Source of the DNA: Dyadobacter sp. SG02
Lineage (GTDB): Bacteria; Bacteroidota; Bacteroidia; Cytophagales; Spirosomataceae
DNA: 64,000 nucleotides
NCBI RefSeq assembly: GCF_900109045.1
Contig: NZ_FNYL01000019.1
Location: 62,001 to 126,000 of the forward strand
Direction of reading: 5' to 3'
Shown: positions 31,339-41,900 of the stretch, piece after piece
How positions within the stretch are numbered: the first letter of the stretch is position 1
Layout of the letters: each line of letters opens with the position of its first letter
The notes under the pieces: generated by a model
Told to the model about the DNA's origin: nothing
What the model saw: only the letters and a program-made list of their open reading frames with translations
Databases searched by the model: none
Translations under genes and position numbers: made by a program

Positions 31339-32484
31339 ATGAAGCATGATCCTTATTCTCTGACCGAACTGATCAGAAATGAAGAGTTTATCGCCTGGGT
31401 AATGCATCCCGACGAACTCAGCGACCGCAAATGGCGGGCGTTCCTGGAAAAGCATCCCAGGAAACGTAAAACCGTTGAGTCCGCCCGGGAGTATGTCATT
31501 CTGTTGGCGAAGGACACCGGCAGGCACCAGCCCACGCAAAAACAGAGCGACAGAATGTGGAGTATCGTCGAGAGCCATATGCACGACGAAACTCCCAAAG
31601 TTCCGGAGCAGGAGCCGGTAGCCGTTTTCAGAACGAGCCGTGGGCAGGGATGGCGCTGGGCGCGCGTGGCGGCGTCGGCGGCATTGATCCTCAGTATTGG
31701 TTCGGTGAGTTACTGGTTCTATTATAAAAAGGCCGACGGGCCTATGCAGGAAGTGGCGGCACGCGAGGAAGCCGAACTGCCCAATACGATCCAGAAATAT
31801 AACGATACCGACAAGCCGATGACGGTGCTTCTGCAAGACGGAAGTTCGGTGGTATTGCAGCCCGGCGGCAGGCTTAGTTACTCGGAAGGGGTGAACAGGA
31901 AGCGGAGAGAGGTTACCTTGACGGGAAAGGCGTTTTTTGAAATTGTAAAAAATAAACAGAAGCCTTTCCTGGTGTATAGCTATGGTTTAGCTACCAAAGT
32001 ACTCGGTACCAGTTTCACAGTCGACGCTTCATCGGAGAGCAAGGACATTAAAGTGGAGGTGCGAACGGGCACGGTGTCGGTTTTTTCCATTAATAATCTG
32101 GATAACAGCCAAAAGGAAGCCGTTCTGGATAAGCCGGAATTGGAAGGCGTGACGTTGAATCATGATCAGCGGATCGCATTCTCGAAAGAGAGTGGCAAGA
32201 TCATCCCGCTGCCTGTCGCATTGACGGCGGCATCGGACAAGGATGTTTCAAAACAGCATTTTGTATTTGATGAAACGCCGGTGTCGGAGGTGTTCCGGAT
32301 ACTGGAAGGCGCTTACAATGTCCGGATCGTTTACGACCGGGAGAAAATGGGCGGTTGCCCGCTGAACGCGACTTTGATCGGGCAGCCTTTGAAGGAAAAG
32401 CTCGAAGTGATCTGCAATGCGCTGGACGCGCAGTACGAAGTGGCCGATAACCAGATAACGATCCTGGGAAAAGGATGTAAGTAG
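31339..32484 (+). CDS. FecR-type anti-sigma factor
   Basis: A 381-residue anti-sigma regulator that spans the inner membrane once. Residues 1-100 are the cytoplasmic sigma-binding part, ALILSIGSVSYWFYY (about 115-130) is the membrane helix, and the FecR domain with LQDGSSVVLQPGGRLSYSEG and AFFEIVKN lies about 165-270. The C-terminal DUF4974 domain (about 300-381) ends in LGKGCK and holds Cys in GGCPL, VICNA and GKGC, a triplet also found in the FecR at 53520. It should hold the ECF factor until the STN domain of the SusC partner signals. The start at 31339 (MKHDPYS) avoids a TTG at 31309. Confidence 0.92.
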   Translation: MKHDPYSLTELIRNEEFIAWVMHPDELSDRKWRAFLEKHPRKRKTVESAREYVILLAKDTGRHQPTQKQSDRMWSIVESHMHDETPKVPEQEPVAVFRTSRGQGWRWARVAASAALILSIGSVSYWFYYKKADGPMQEVAAREEAELPNTIQKYNDTDKPMTVLLQDGSSVVLQPGGRLSYSEGVNRKRREVTLTGKAFFEIVKNKQKPFLVYSYGLATKVLGTSFTVDASSESKDIKVEVRTGTVSVFSINNLDNSQKEAVLDKPELEGVTLNHDQRIAFSKESGKIIPLPVALTAASDKDVSKQHFVFDETPVSEVFRILEGAYNVRIVYDREKMGGCPLNATLIGQPLKEKLEVICNALDAQYEVADNQITILGKGCK

Positions 32485-32700
32485 TTTATAACCCGACATA
32501 ATCAACATTTTACCCTTAACGCCGCCTATGACGTAACGCTACCCTATTGCCCAAAAATAAAAAAGACCAGCCATGTTCCAGCATGACTGATCCGGGTTCC
32601 CCAACAGTAACGGACATTACTGCACATCCATTTGGACGATGGATGAGCCGGGGAAGATTTCGTTGAATAATCTCCTTAAACAACAAATTCATTCAAAAAT
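32485..32700 (+). promoter_or_regulatory. Structured leader of susC locus 1
   Basis: The gap between FecR and SusC holds ACCCGACATAATCA (32491-32504) and TACCCTTAA, then a hairpin (32565-32575 with 32582-32592, loop TTCCAG), and a second stem CATCCAT/ATGGATG (32625-32631 with 32639-32645). The same elements occur in the same order before the second SusC at 54645-54836. The first block is a candidate ECF promoter; the hairpins lie in the 5' leader. Confidence 0.65.
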
Positions 32701-35700
32701 ATGAAAAAAGTTCGACGACCTGAAGACTTTCTCATCAAGCTCATGCGAATCACATTAATGCAATGTATCCTGGCTGGCCTGTTCGCGGGCATTACGTGGG
32801 CGAACGACGGGAGGGCTCAATCCGCATTGAGCCAGAAGGTTACCGTTGATATTCAGAACGAGGAGATCAAAACGATCTTTTCGCAGCTGGAAAAGCAGAC
32901 CAATGCAAAGTTCATATTCAGCTCAAAATTGATCCAATCTGAACGCAGGGCTTCGATTAGGGTTAAAAACGGCTCATTATCGGCCGTTCTGGACGCCTTA
33001 CTGAAACCGCTGGAATTGCATTACAAGATTAAGAACGATCTGATCGTGATCAAACCGGATCATTCTGCGGAAACCGCCGAACCGGTTTCGGAAGAAATCC
33101 CGGTGGTGGAAGTCAGTTCTGCTGTCGTGGATAAGGCCATTGCGGGTGTAGTGAAAGACGAAACCGGTGCCGGCTTACCGGGTGTGAGTGTTGTATTAAA
33201 AGGTACACAGACGGGTACATTGACAGACGAAAAAGGAAAATATTCAATCACCGTTCCAAATGGTGAGCATATGCTGATATTCTCGTTTGTAGGGTTCCTG
33301 TCGCAGGAAGTGACGGTGCCATCCGGTCAGAGCGCATTGGATATTACGCTCAAAGTGGATAACAAAGCATTGGAAGAAGTGGTTGTGGTAGGTTATGGTA
33401 CGCAAAGAAAAGAATCGCTGACCGGCGCGATCGCGACGGTTACCAGCAAAGACATTGAGCGTGTACACGGAGGTTCGACAGTGAGCTCGGGCCTGGCGGG
33501 GAAAATCCCTGGCGTCACCTTCCGGATGCCCGACGGACGCCCCGGCGCGAGCGCCAACATTCAGATCCGCAACATGGGTAACCCACTGTTTGTGATCGAT
33601 GGCATCCAGCAGGATGCAGGCCAGTTCAACAACATTTCTCCCAATGATATCGAGAGCATTTCGGTGCTAAAAGACGCTTCTGCGGCTATTTATGGCGTTC
33701 GCGCGGCAAATGGGGTAGTGGTTGTGACGACCAAACGCGGTAAAATGGGTGCTAAAAACACGGTAAGCCTCGACGCCTACACCGGCTGGCAGAACTGGTC
33801 GCGCTTCCCGGATGTCGTGAATGATTCGTACCAATGGATGCTCGGAAAAGCGGAGGCGGAAATGAACCAGTACGGCAAGACGTCGATCACGCAGGCGGAA
33901 CTGGAAAAATACCGCGCCGGTACCGAGCGTGGTTACCAAACATTCAACTGGAAAGATTTTATTATCAAGAAAAATGCCCCGCTGAGCTCTGTAAACCTCA
34001 ATATGACGGGTGGTTCGGATAAAATCAACTATTACATCTCGGCAACGCGCCTGAGCCAGAACTCCGTGCTCGGCCGGGAATTTACATTCGACCGGACCAA
34101 CATCCAGAGTAACATCGACGCCAAGATTACCGACCGCCTCAAACTGGGCGTGCAGATCAACGGCCGCATCGAGAAGCGCGACCAACCCGGTATTCCCGGC
34201 TCGGACGACTACTGGCTCCCGCGTTTCGCGATCCTGCGTAACCGCCCGTTCGAGCGCCCGTACGCGAACGATAACCCTGAGTATTTGAACGATATCAAGC
34301 ACAACGAAACCAACTGGGCTTACAACAACAAGAAGCTGGGTGGTTACTGGACCGAGTACTGGCGTGTTTTGCAAACCAATTTCTCGGCCGAATACCAGAT
34401 CCCTGGTGTCAAAGGTTTGAGCGCAAGGGGGATGTATTCATACTACATTGCCGACCGGGTGATGAATGGCCATGAGTATACTTATAAGGCCTACACCTAC
34501 AATCCGAACGACGATACTTACACCGTAACCGGCGGTTCCACCAACCCCTGGCGCGAGCGCGGTACCAAGAAGGTCATGCGCAATGTATACCAGGGCCAGC
34601 TTGCCTACAACAACACTTTCGGCAAGCATACCATCGGCGCGACATTCGTTTCGGAGTGGCAGGACGAGCAGGTGCAGGAGCAGTGGGTACATGCCGTTCC
34701 CAAAACGAACGTGCTGCCATTGATATACTTCCCAACCATGGATACGTATAACGACAGCGACACGGAGCTGGCACGTATAGGGTATATCGGTAGGGTTAAT
34801 TATGACTACGCCGGCAAGTATTACGTTGAAGTTTCGGCCCGTCGCGACGCTTCGTGGAAGTTCGCACCGGACCGCCGCGTAGGCTGGTTCCCGTCGGCTT
34901 CGGCAGGTTGGAGAATTTCGGAAGAAGAATTTTTCAAAAAGGTAATAGGCGAGCGCAGTATCCTGGATGACCTGAAATTCAGAGGCTCGTATGGTATCCT
35001 CGGGGATGATAATATCCTTTTCGATAATGATCCGAACCGCCCGCTCAGCCCATATGCTTACTTGCCAGGTTACGATTACAATAAAGGAAACGTGATCTTG
35101 AGCGGCAATCCGGTAGTGACGTCGAGGGACAAAGGTCAGATTATCAATACCATTTCGTGGTTCAAAAGTAAAATCCTCGACATTGGTGCCGACTTCTCGT
35201 TCCTCGGAACCAAAATCACCGGTAGCGTAGATTACTTCTACCGCCTGCGCACGGGCTTGCTCGGTCGGAAGTACGACATCCTCGTGCCCAGCGAACTCGG
35301 TTACTCGCTGCCTGACGAAAACGTGAACAGCGATTCGCAACGCGGTTGGGAAGGTGCATTGACTTACAATGGCAAAGCCGGTAACATCAACTATTCCGTG
35401 GGCGGTAACGTATCGTTTTCACGCACGAGGTTCAATGAATCCTATAAGCCGATTTTTAACAACTCGTGGGACCGTTTCCGCAATTCGAAAGAAGATCGTT
35501 ATACCAACATTTTCTGGGGATATGAGTCCATCGGCCAGTTCCAGTCGGCACAGCAGATCGCGGAGTACCCCGTTAATATCGATGGCCAGGGCAACCGCAC
35601 ATTGTTGCCGGGTGATTTGATTTACAAAGACATTAATGGCGATAACGTCATCAATGGCCTCGACGAAAGACCGATCGGCTACAATGCAACCGGACAGCCT

Positions 35701-36201
35701 AATGTAAACTTTGGGTTGAACTTCTCGGTAAGCTGGAAAGGTATCGGTTTCAACGCCGACTTCTCAGGTGGCTCCATGTATTCCTGGAACCAGAACTACG
35801 AGCAGCGCTGGCCATACCAGAACGAAGGCGCATTGAATAGCATTTTTCTCGACAGATGGCGCCGCGCCGATCCGTTTGACGTGAACAGTGAATGGATCCC
35901 GGGCAAATACCCCGCATTGCGCTACAACGACGGAGGCCATAGCAACTACAAAAACTCGACATTCTGGGTGCACAACGTGAAGTACATCCGTGCACGGACC
36001 ATCGAGTTGAGCTATTCGCTGCCAAAGTCAATTTTGGAGAAAATCCGCTTGCAGCGTGCGCGGTTCTACATCAACGGCTACAACCTGTTCTCGATCGATA
36101 ATGTGAAAGAGTACGGCATCGACCCTGAAATCGAGAACGATAACGGGTTGCAGTTCCCACAGAACAAGTTTGTGAACATAGGCATCAACCTATCTATTTA
36201 A
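32701..36201 (+). CDS. SusC/RagA TonB-linked outer-membrane transporter with STN domain
   Basis: A 1166-residue SusC-family importer of oligosaccharides. After a signal peptide (cleavage near GRAQS, about residue 40) come an STN signalling domain (45-120), a carboxypeptidase-regulatory-like domain (about 143-225, containing GLPGVSVVLKGTQTGT), a plug domain (about 233-355, with EEVVVVGYGTQRK and NGVVVVTTKRG) and the 22-strand barrel to the end. It lifts a glycan through the outer membrane using TonB energy; the STN domain links cargo binding to FecR and the ECF factor. It is followed after 17 bases by its SusD lid. It is not a recent duplicate of the SusC at 54837. Confidence 0.97.
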   Translation: MKKVRRPEDFLIKLMRITLMQCILAGLFAGITWANDGRAQSALSQKVTVDIQNEEIKTIFSQLEKQTNAKFIFSSKLIQSERRASIRVKNGSLSAVLDALLKPLELHYKIKNDLIVIKPDHSAETAEPVSEEIPVVEVSSAVVDKAIAGVVKDETGAGLPGVSVVLKGTQTGTLTDEKGKYSITVPNGEHMLIFSFVGFLSQEVTVPSGQSALDITLKVDNKALEEVVVVGYGTQRKESLTGAIATVTSKDIERVHGGSTVSSGLAGKIPGVTFRMPDGRPGASANIQIRNMGNPLFVIDGIQQDAGQFNNISPNDIESISVLKDASAAIYGVRAANGVVVVTTKRGKMGAKNTVSLDAYTGWQNWSRFPDVVNDSYQWMLGKAEAEMNQYGKTSITQAELEKYRAGTERGYQTFNWKDFIIKKNAPLSSVNLNMTGGSDKINYYISATRLSQNSVLGREFTFDRTNIQSNIDAKITDRLKLGVQINGRIEKRDQPGIPGSDDYWLPRFAILRNRPFERPYANDNPEYLNDIKHNETNWAYNNKKLGGYWTEYWRVLQTNFSAEYQIPGVKGLSARGMYSYYIADRVMNGHEYTYKAYTYNPNDDTYTVTGGSTNPWRERGTKKVMRNVYQGQLAYNNTFGKHTIGATFVSEWQDEQVQEQWVHAVPKTNVLPLIYFPTMDTYNDSDTELARIGYIGRVNYDYAGKYYVEVSARRDASWKFAPDRRVGWFPSASAGWRISEEEFFKKVIGERSILDDLKFRGSYGILGDDNILFDNDPNRPLSPYAYLPGYDYNKGNVILSGNPVVTSRDKGQIINTISWFKSKILDIGADFSFLGTKITGSVDYFYRLRTGLLGRKYDILVPSELGYSLPDENVNSDSQRGWEGALTYNGKAGNINYSVGGNVSFSRTRFNESYKPIFNNSWDRFRNSKEDRYTNIFWGYESIGQFQSAQQIAEYPVNIDGQGNRTLLPGDLIYKDINGDNVINGLDERPIGYNATGQPNVNFGLNFSVSWKGIGFNADFSGGSMYSWNQNYEQRWPYQNEGALNSIFLDRWRRADPFDVNSEWIPGKYPALRYNDGGHSNYKNSTFWVHNVKYIRARTIELSYSLPKSILEKIRLQRARFYINGYNLFSIDNVKEYGIDPEIENDNGLQFPQNKFVNIGINLSI

Positions 36202-36218
36202 ACCGATTGGATTCCAAC

Positions 36219-38138
36219 ATGAAAAAGATATTTCAAATATTATCGATTGCCGTATTGACATTGGGTTGGAGCTGTAACGACGACGATTTCCTGAACCGTC
36301 CGCCGACCGGCCAGCTTTCGGAAGAGCAGATCTGGACGGATGAGGGCCAGGTGCTTTCGGTATTGGGCGATCTGTACAACCGCTACGTCGATCAATCTAC
36401 ATTCAAAACGATCCGGGTCGGGGACGTGGATGTTCCCGGATGGACAACGGTGGGAGAATTCAATGAAGCCTTCTGGTCGGAAGCAGGCAGGTATAACAAT
36501 TTCCAGAACAGCGGCTGGGGCTTCGGTTCATGGGCGCATTGGGATTATGCCTACATCCGCGAAATGAACCTGTTTATTCAGAAATGTACTGCCGCTGAAA
36601 AGCTCAGCCCGGCCGTTCGCGAGCGTTACCTGGCCGAGGCACGTTTCCTGCGTGCGTCCTATTATTTTGAGTTGGTGAAAAGAATGGGCGGTGTGCCGTT
36701 GATCCTCGAACCGATGGTGTACGATTACAGCGGCGATCCGAGCTACTTGCAACATCCGCGTGCGAAAGAGTCGGAAATCTATGATTTTATCATCAAAGAG
36801 GCCGAGGAAATTAAAGACAAACTGCCGGCGACACCGGGCGAAAAATCGCGTGCTACCCAGGCTGCTGCGCTGGCAATGGAGGTGAGAGCGGCCCTTTATG
36901 CGGGTTCGATTGCCAAATACGGGACTAATACACCCGCAGTTTCATTGCCCGGCGGCGAGGTAGGCATTCCGGCGACGATGGCAAACGGTTATTATACCAA
37001 AGCATTAACAGCCGCCAAGGAAATCATTTCCGGCAAGGCGGGTACCTATGCATTGTATACCAAAAAGCCGGACCTGGCTGAAAACTTCGCCAGCATTTTT
37101 TATGATAAGGCTAATAATTCGGAAGTCATTTTTGTAGAGGATTTCAAACTGCAAAGCGGAAAGGTGCATTATTTCACCGGGTGGAACCAGCCGCGTTATG
37201 GTGCAGAGGAAGAGGAAGGAGGGCGCATTAACCCTTCACTGCAATTTGTCGAAGCATTTGAGAAGCTGGACAACACCTTCGCGCCGATCCCAACCACCAA
37301 TGCAAACGGAACGCCGATTTACTACAACGACCAAACCGACATTTTCGCAGGCCGCGATGCCCGCCTTGCCGGAACGGTGATCTTGCCCGGTACCACATTC
37401 AAAAGCCGCAAAGTAGATATCTGGGCAGGTTATCAGCTCGGTAACGGCACGATCATCAGCGGCGACGACCGCGGTGCCCAAAAAACGCTTCCCGGTAAAA
37501 CGGTACCCGAGCAGGTTGTAGGCTTCGATGGCCCGATCGACGGATTTGAATTCACCGCGCAAACCGGTTTTTACCTCCGCAAATACCTCGACCCGGTACT
37601 CGGCTCCGGCCAGCGCGGGGTGAACAGCGAAGTGTGGCTCGTCCGCTACCGGTACGCCGAAGTGCTCCTGAATGCAGCAGAAGCCGCATTTGAACTGGGG
37701 CAGGCAGCAGAAGCGGCAGGTTACATGAATCAGGTACGCGCCCGTGCAGGACTGGTAACGCCTTTGAAAGCCTCCGAACTTAATTTCGACCGCTTCGTGC
37801 ATGAGCGTCGCGTGGAGTTTGCATTCGAAGGTCATCTTTTATATGATATGAAAAGATGGCGCATCGCCCACCTCATCCAGGACGGCAATGCGATCACCGC
37901 AGCGGAAGTTTCGAAAGACCTGGGTAAAGCTACCAAACGCAACACGCAGCCATGGGGATTGTGGTCCTACAAAATCTACGATCCGGGCTCGGCTAATAAT
38001 GGTAAATGGATCTTCAAGCAGGTAAAACTCAGCCGCGTCACCGGCGCCGACCGCTTCCAGCTTGGAAATTACTATTCGTACATCGACGACGCCATTATCA
38101 GCAATAACCCCAAGCTCGTCAGAAATCCGAACCAATAG
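36219..38138 (+). CDS. SusD/RagB nutrient-binding lipoprotein
   Basis: A 639-residue SusD-family surface lipoprotein, the lid of the SusC barrel. The signal peptide ends with LGWSC, the lipidated Cys at residue 18, and NRPPTGQLSEEQIW follows as usual. TPR-like helices fill the N-terminal half (RYLAEARFLRASYYFELVKRMG region, about 130-155), and the C-terminal SusD part carries YRYAEVLLNAAEAAFELG and HERRVEFAFEGH. The start is the ATG at 36219; the TTG at 36207 is weaker. Ligand is unknown, but the locus contains GH43, GH5-like and sulfatase genes. Confidence 0.95.
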   Translation: MKKIFQILSIAVLTLGWSCNDDDFLNRPPTGQLSEEQIWTDEGQVLSVLGDLYNRYVDQSTFKTIRVGDVDVPGWTTVGEFNEAFWSEAGRYNNFQNSGWGFGSWAHWDYAYIREMNLFIQKCTAAEKLSPAVRERYLAEARFLRASYYFELVKRMGGVPLILEPMVYDYSGDPSYLQHPRAKESEIYDFIIKEAEEIKDKLPATPGEKSRATQAAALAMEVRAALYAGSIAKYGTNTPAVSLPGGEVGIPATMANGYYTKALTAAKEIISGKAGTYALYTKKPDLAENFASIFYDKANNSEVIFVEDFKLQSGKVHYFTGWNQPRYGAEEEEGGRINPSLQFVEAFEKLDNTFAPIPTTNANGTPIYYNDQTDIFAGRDARLAGTVILPGTTFKSRKVDIWAGYQLGNGTIISGDDRGAQKTLPGKTVPEQVVGFDGPIDGFEFTAQTGFYLRKYLDPVLGSGQRGVNSEVWLVRYRYAEVLLNAAEAAFELGQAAEAAGYMNQVRARAGLVTPLKASELNFDRFVHERRVEFAFEGHLLYDMKRWRIAHLIQDGNAITAAEVSKDLGKATKRNTQPWGLWSYKIYDPGSANNGKWIFKQVKLSRVTGADRFQLGNYYSYIDDAIISNNPKLVRNPNQ

Positions 38139-38165
38139 ACCATCACATTCAAACGATACGATATC

Positions 38166-38867
38166 ATGAAGATCAGATTTCATATTATGCCGCTTGTCGC
38201 GATGGTTGCGCTCCTGTCGGCTTGCGAAAAGGACAATTATACCGAACCCAAATCGACGCTTTCCGGCCAGATTGTGTACAAAGGTGAGCCGATAGGCGTC
38301 GAAGAAGGGCAGGTGCGTATGCAACTTTGGCAACCCGGCTTCGGTAAACTTGCCGCCATCGACGCGCCGATCGCGCAGGATGGTTCCTATTCGGCACTTT
38401 TGTTTGACGGAAATTACAAACTGGTTTTTCCGAGAAACCGCGGTCCGTTCAAAACCGTTGTGAAAGACGCTGCTGCAAAAGACACGCTGTTTGTGAGCGT
38501 TTCGGGAAACCAGACACTCGACGTGGAGGTAATGCCTTACTACATGATCCGTACGCCGCAGTTCTCCGGTGGCGAGAGCAAGGTAAATGCTTCGATCAAA
38601 CTCGAAAAAATCCTGACCGGTACCGAGGGTAAAGATATCGAAAGGGTCTCCTTGTATGTAAACAAAACCGATTTCGTGGCGCGCGCTACCAACGTGGCTG
38701 TGACGGACATTGCCGGGGCCGACATCAAAGACCTGAATGCGATCAACCTCACAGCCACGGTACCTACGCTTTCGCCTGCCCAGAACTACGTGTTCGCGCG
38801 GGTTGGTGTGAAGATCAAAGATGTGGAGGACATGGTTTTCTCGCCGGTCCAGAAAGTCAATTTGTAA
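38166..38867 (+). CDS. DUF3823 lipoprotein
   Basis: A 233-residue predicted surface lipoprotein. Residues 1-19 end in LLSAC, the lipobox, and are followed by an N-terminal beta-sandwich with the carboxypeptidase-regulatory-like pattern STLSGQIVYKGEPIG and QDGSYSALLFDGNYKL. A second domain covers about residues 125-233. DUF3823 proteins often follow SusCD pairs and are thought to be surface glycan-binding components; binding has not been shown for this one. It lies 27 bases after SusD in the same operon. Confidence 0.88.
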   Translation: MKIRFHIMPLVAMVALLSACEKDNYTEPKSTLSGQIVYKGEPIGVEEGQVRMQLWQPGFGKLAAIDAPIAQDGSYSALLFDGNYKLVFPRNRGPFKTVVKDAAAKDTLFVSVSGNQTLDVEVMPYYMIRTPQFSGGESKVNASIKLEKILTGTEGKDIERVSLYVNKTDFVARATNVAVTDIAGADIKDLNAINLTATVPTLSPAQNYVFARVGVKIKDVEDMVFSPVQKVNL

Positions 38868-38917
38868 GGATTGATTCCAATACTAAAACCGAAACTTTTC
38901 TTTAAAAACCAATTTGA

Positions 38918-41900
38918 ATGAGGAATTACATTGCACTTCTGCTTGTCGGGCTCATGGCGCTGGCATGTGCAAAGAGTAAAACGGCGGGGACGACCGTCGG
39001 GGCATCGGCCGTGAAGGCCGGTGCTTCCAAAGGCCGCAGGGCCGAAGTATTGTTCCTGGGGCACAACAGCAAGCACCACGATTCGGGCAAGTATGCGCCC
39101 TGGTTGTCGATCAAGCTGTTTAAAAGCGGCATTAATATGTCGTACACGACCAATCCGAACGATATTAATCCTGAAAACCTGGCGAAGTACGACGGACTGA
39201 TCATCTACGCCAACCATGATTCGCTCGCGCCGTCGCAGGAAAGCGCTATGAAAGCATTCGTCGAAGGCGGAAAGGGGCTTATCCCGATCCACTCGGCTTC
39301 GGGCTGTTTCAGGAACTCTGCATGGTATATCAAAACCATAGGCGGCCAGTTCGCTTCCCACAAAACAGGCTCATTCAAAAATACTATTCTAAAACCGGAA
39401 CACCAGGTCATGAAAGGCATTACCGACTTTCAGACCTGGGATGAAACTTACGTTCACAAAAACCTGAACCCCGACAAAACCGTCCTGGGTGAGCGCGTCG
39501 AGGGCCGCCCGGAGGGCGACGTACACGAGCCTTACACATGGGTGCGCAACGAGGGCAAAGGCCGCGTGTTTTACACCGCCTATGGTCACGAGGATAGCAC
39601 CTGGACCAACAAAGGGTTCCTGGACCTGGTCAGAAATGGTGTGCTATGGGCCGTGGGCGACCAGGTGCAAGCGCAAATCGCCGCATTGAACCTGCCCGAT
39701 GTCGATATTTACAACTCCGACACTATTTCGCATTACACGAAACGGCACGTCGTGCCGAAAATGCAGGAATCGCTTTCGCCAGCCGAATCCAACAAGCTGA
39801 CGCAGATCCCGCCGGACTTTGAAATACAGCTGTTTGCATCCGAACCCGATATTACCAACCCGATTGCCATGTCGTGGGACGAGCGCGGACGCCTCTGGGT
39901 GGTCGAGTCCGTGGATTATCCCAACACATTTAAAGAAACCGACGGCGCGTCCAACGACCGCATTAAAATTTGCGAGGATACCAATGGTGACGGCAAGGCA
40001 GACAAATTCACCGTTTTCGCCGATAAGTTAAATATCCCTACCAGCATGGTCTTTTCCAATGGCGGCGTGATCGTCTCCATGGCACCGGATTTCGTGTTTC
40101 TGAAAGACACCAACGGCGACGACGTGGCGGATGTGCGCGACGTGATCATGACGGGCTGGGGTAAAAACGATACCCACGCGGGGCCATCAAACCTCCAATA
40201 TGGTTTTGATAACAAAATCTGGGGCGTACTGGGCTTTTCTGCATTCAACGGGGCGATTAATGGAAAGAAAACGAGCTTCTCGCAGGGGCTTTATCATTTC
40301 AAACCGGACGGAAAAGAGTTTGAATACCTGGGCAGCAGCAGTAACAACACCTGGGGCCTGGGCTTCACCGAGGATAACAATGTTTTCCTCTCCACCGCCA
40401 ACAACACACACAGCGCATTCTTTTCCATGCCGGGGCGACTCATGCAACGCACTTTGGGTGAAGAGCAGCCATCCGTACAGGCCATTCAGAAGATCGACGG
40501 CCATTACGATGCGCACGCTGTAACACCCAATTTGCGGCAGGTCGATGTCGTAGGAGGTTTCACTTCCGCCGCCGGCCACCATTTTTACACAGCCAGAAAT
40601 TATCCGAAGGAATACTGGAACCGCGTCGCATTAGTGACCGAACCGACTATCCGTTTGATACACAAAGCCATTCTGGAACCGGATGGTGCCGGTTTCAAGG
40701 AAAAGGATGGCTGGAACTTCATGGCCAGCTCCGACGAATGGTTCGGCCCGGTACAAGCAGAAGTTGGTCCCGACGGCGCGGTATGGGTGGCCGATTGGTA
40801 TAACTTCATTATCCAGCACAATGTATTCGTACCCGCACAATCGCCTTCGAAGTTCATTCTGCCGTTTGAAGAACAGCCACATGGCCCCGGTAATGCATTC
40901 AGCAGCCCGATGCGCGACCTGAACCACGGTCGCATTTACCGGATCGTTTACAAAAACGGCAAAAAGCCGGCGGCGTTGAAACTCTCCAAAGACGACTTGC
41001 CGGGACTGTTGGCCGCATTGGAAAACGACAATATGTTCTGGCGCATGACCGCACAGCGCTTGCTCGTGGAATCGAAGAAATTGTCGGTATTGCCGGATCT
41101 GTACAAAATCATCAATAACCCGAAAGTCGATGAAATAGGCTTGAATAGTCCGGCGGTACACGCATTGTGGACATTGCACGGCCTGGGAGCGCTCGATGGC
41201 TCGAACGCGGAGGCATTGCAAGTGGCGAGCAAAGCATTGACCCATCCCGCGGCGGGTGTGCGCAAAGCGGCCGCCAGCGTGTTGCCTAAACAGGCGCAGA
41301 GTTTTGAAATACTCGAAAAGGGGATGAAGGATGCGAATCTGAATACCCGTCTGAGCGTATTCGTAGCCATTACTGAGTTGCCCGCTTCCGAAAAAGCAGG
41401 AGCCGCCATTTACCAGGCTTCCCTCGACGAGCAGAATGCCAAAGATCCGTGGCTTTCGCGGGCTATTCTCGCCGCAGCCATCCAGCATGAAAAGGGCTTC
41501 CTGGCAGCGGCCGGTAAGCAGTCGCAGCCATCTGCATTGACCACGCAGGTTACTGAGGCATTGAACAAAGAAATTTATCCACTAGGACGAAGAAATACGT
41601 TGCAATTCCCGCCGGACGTTTCCGGCAAGGAAATCACCATCCGCGCTAGCATTACCAAAGGCCGCGACCGCGCATTGCAGGGCTTCATCGCGGGCCAGGG
41701 CGGCAAAGACGGCGGTTACGCATTGTACATCCAGGACGGCAAGCTGATCATGGCCGTAAAACAGCATGGCATGATGACCAAGGTTGCGACAACGGAGCCG
41801 TTACCCGACAAATTCGACGTAGTGGCAAGTCTCACGCAGGGAGGGAACATTCGCATAGAAATTGACGGGAAAGAGGCCGCTACCGGCAAAGCGCATATGC

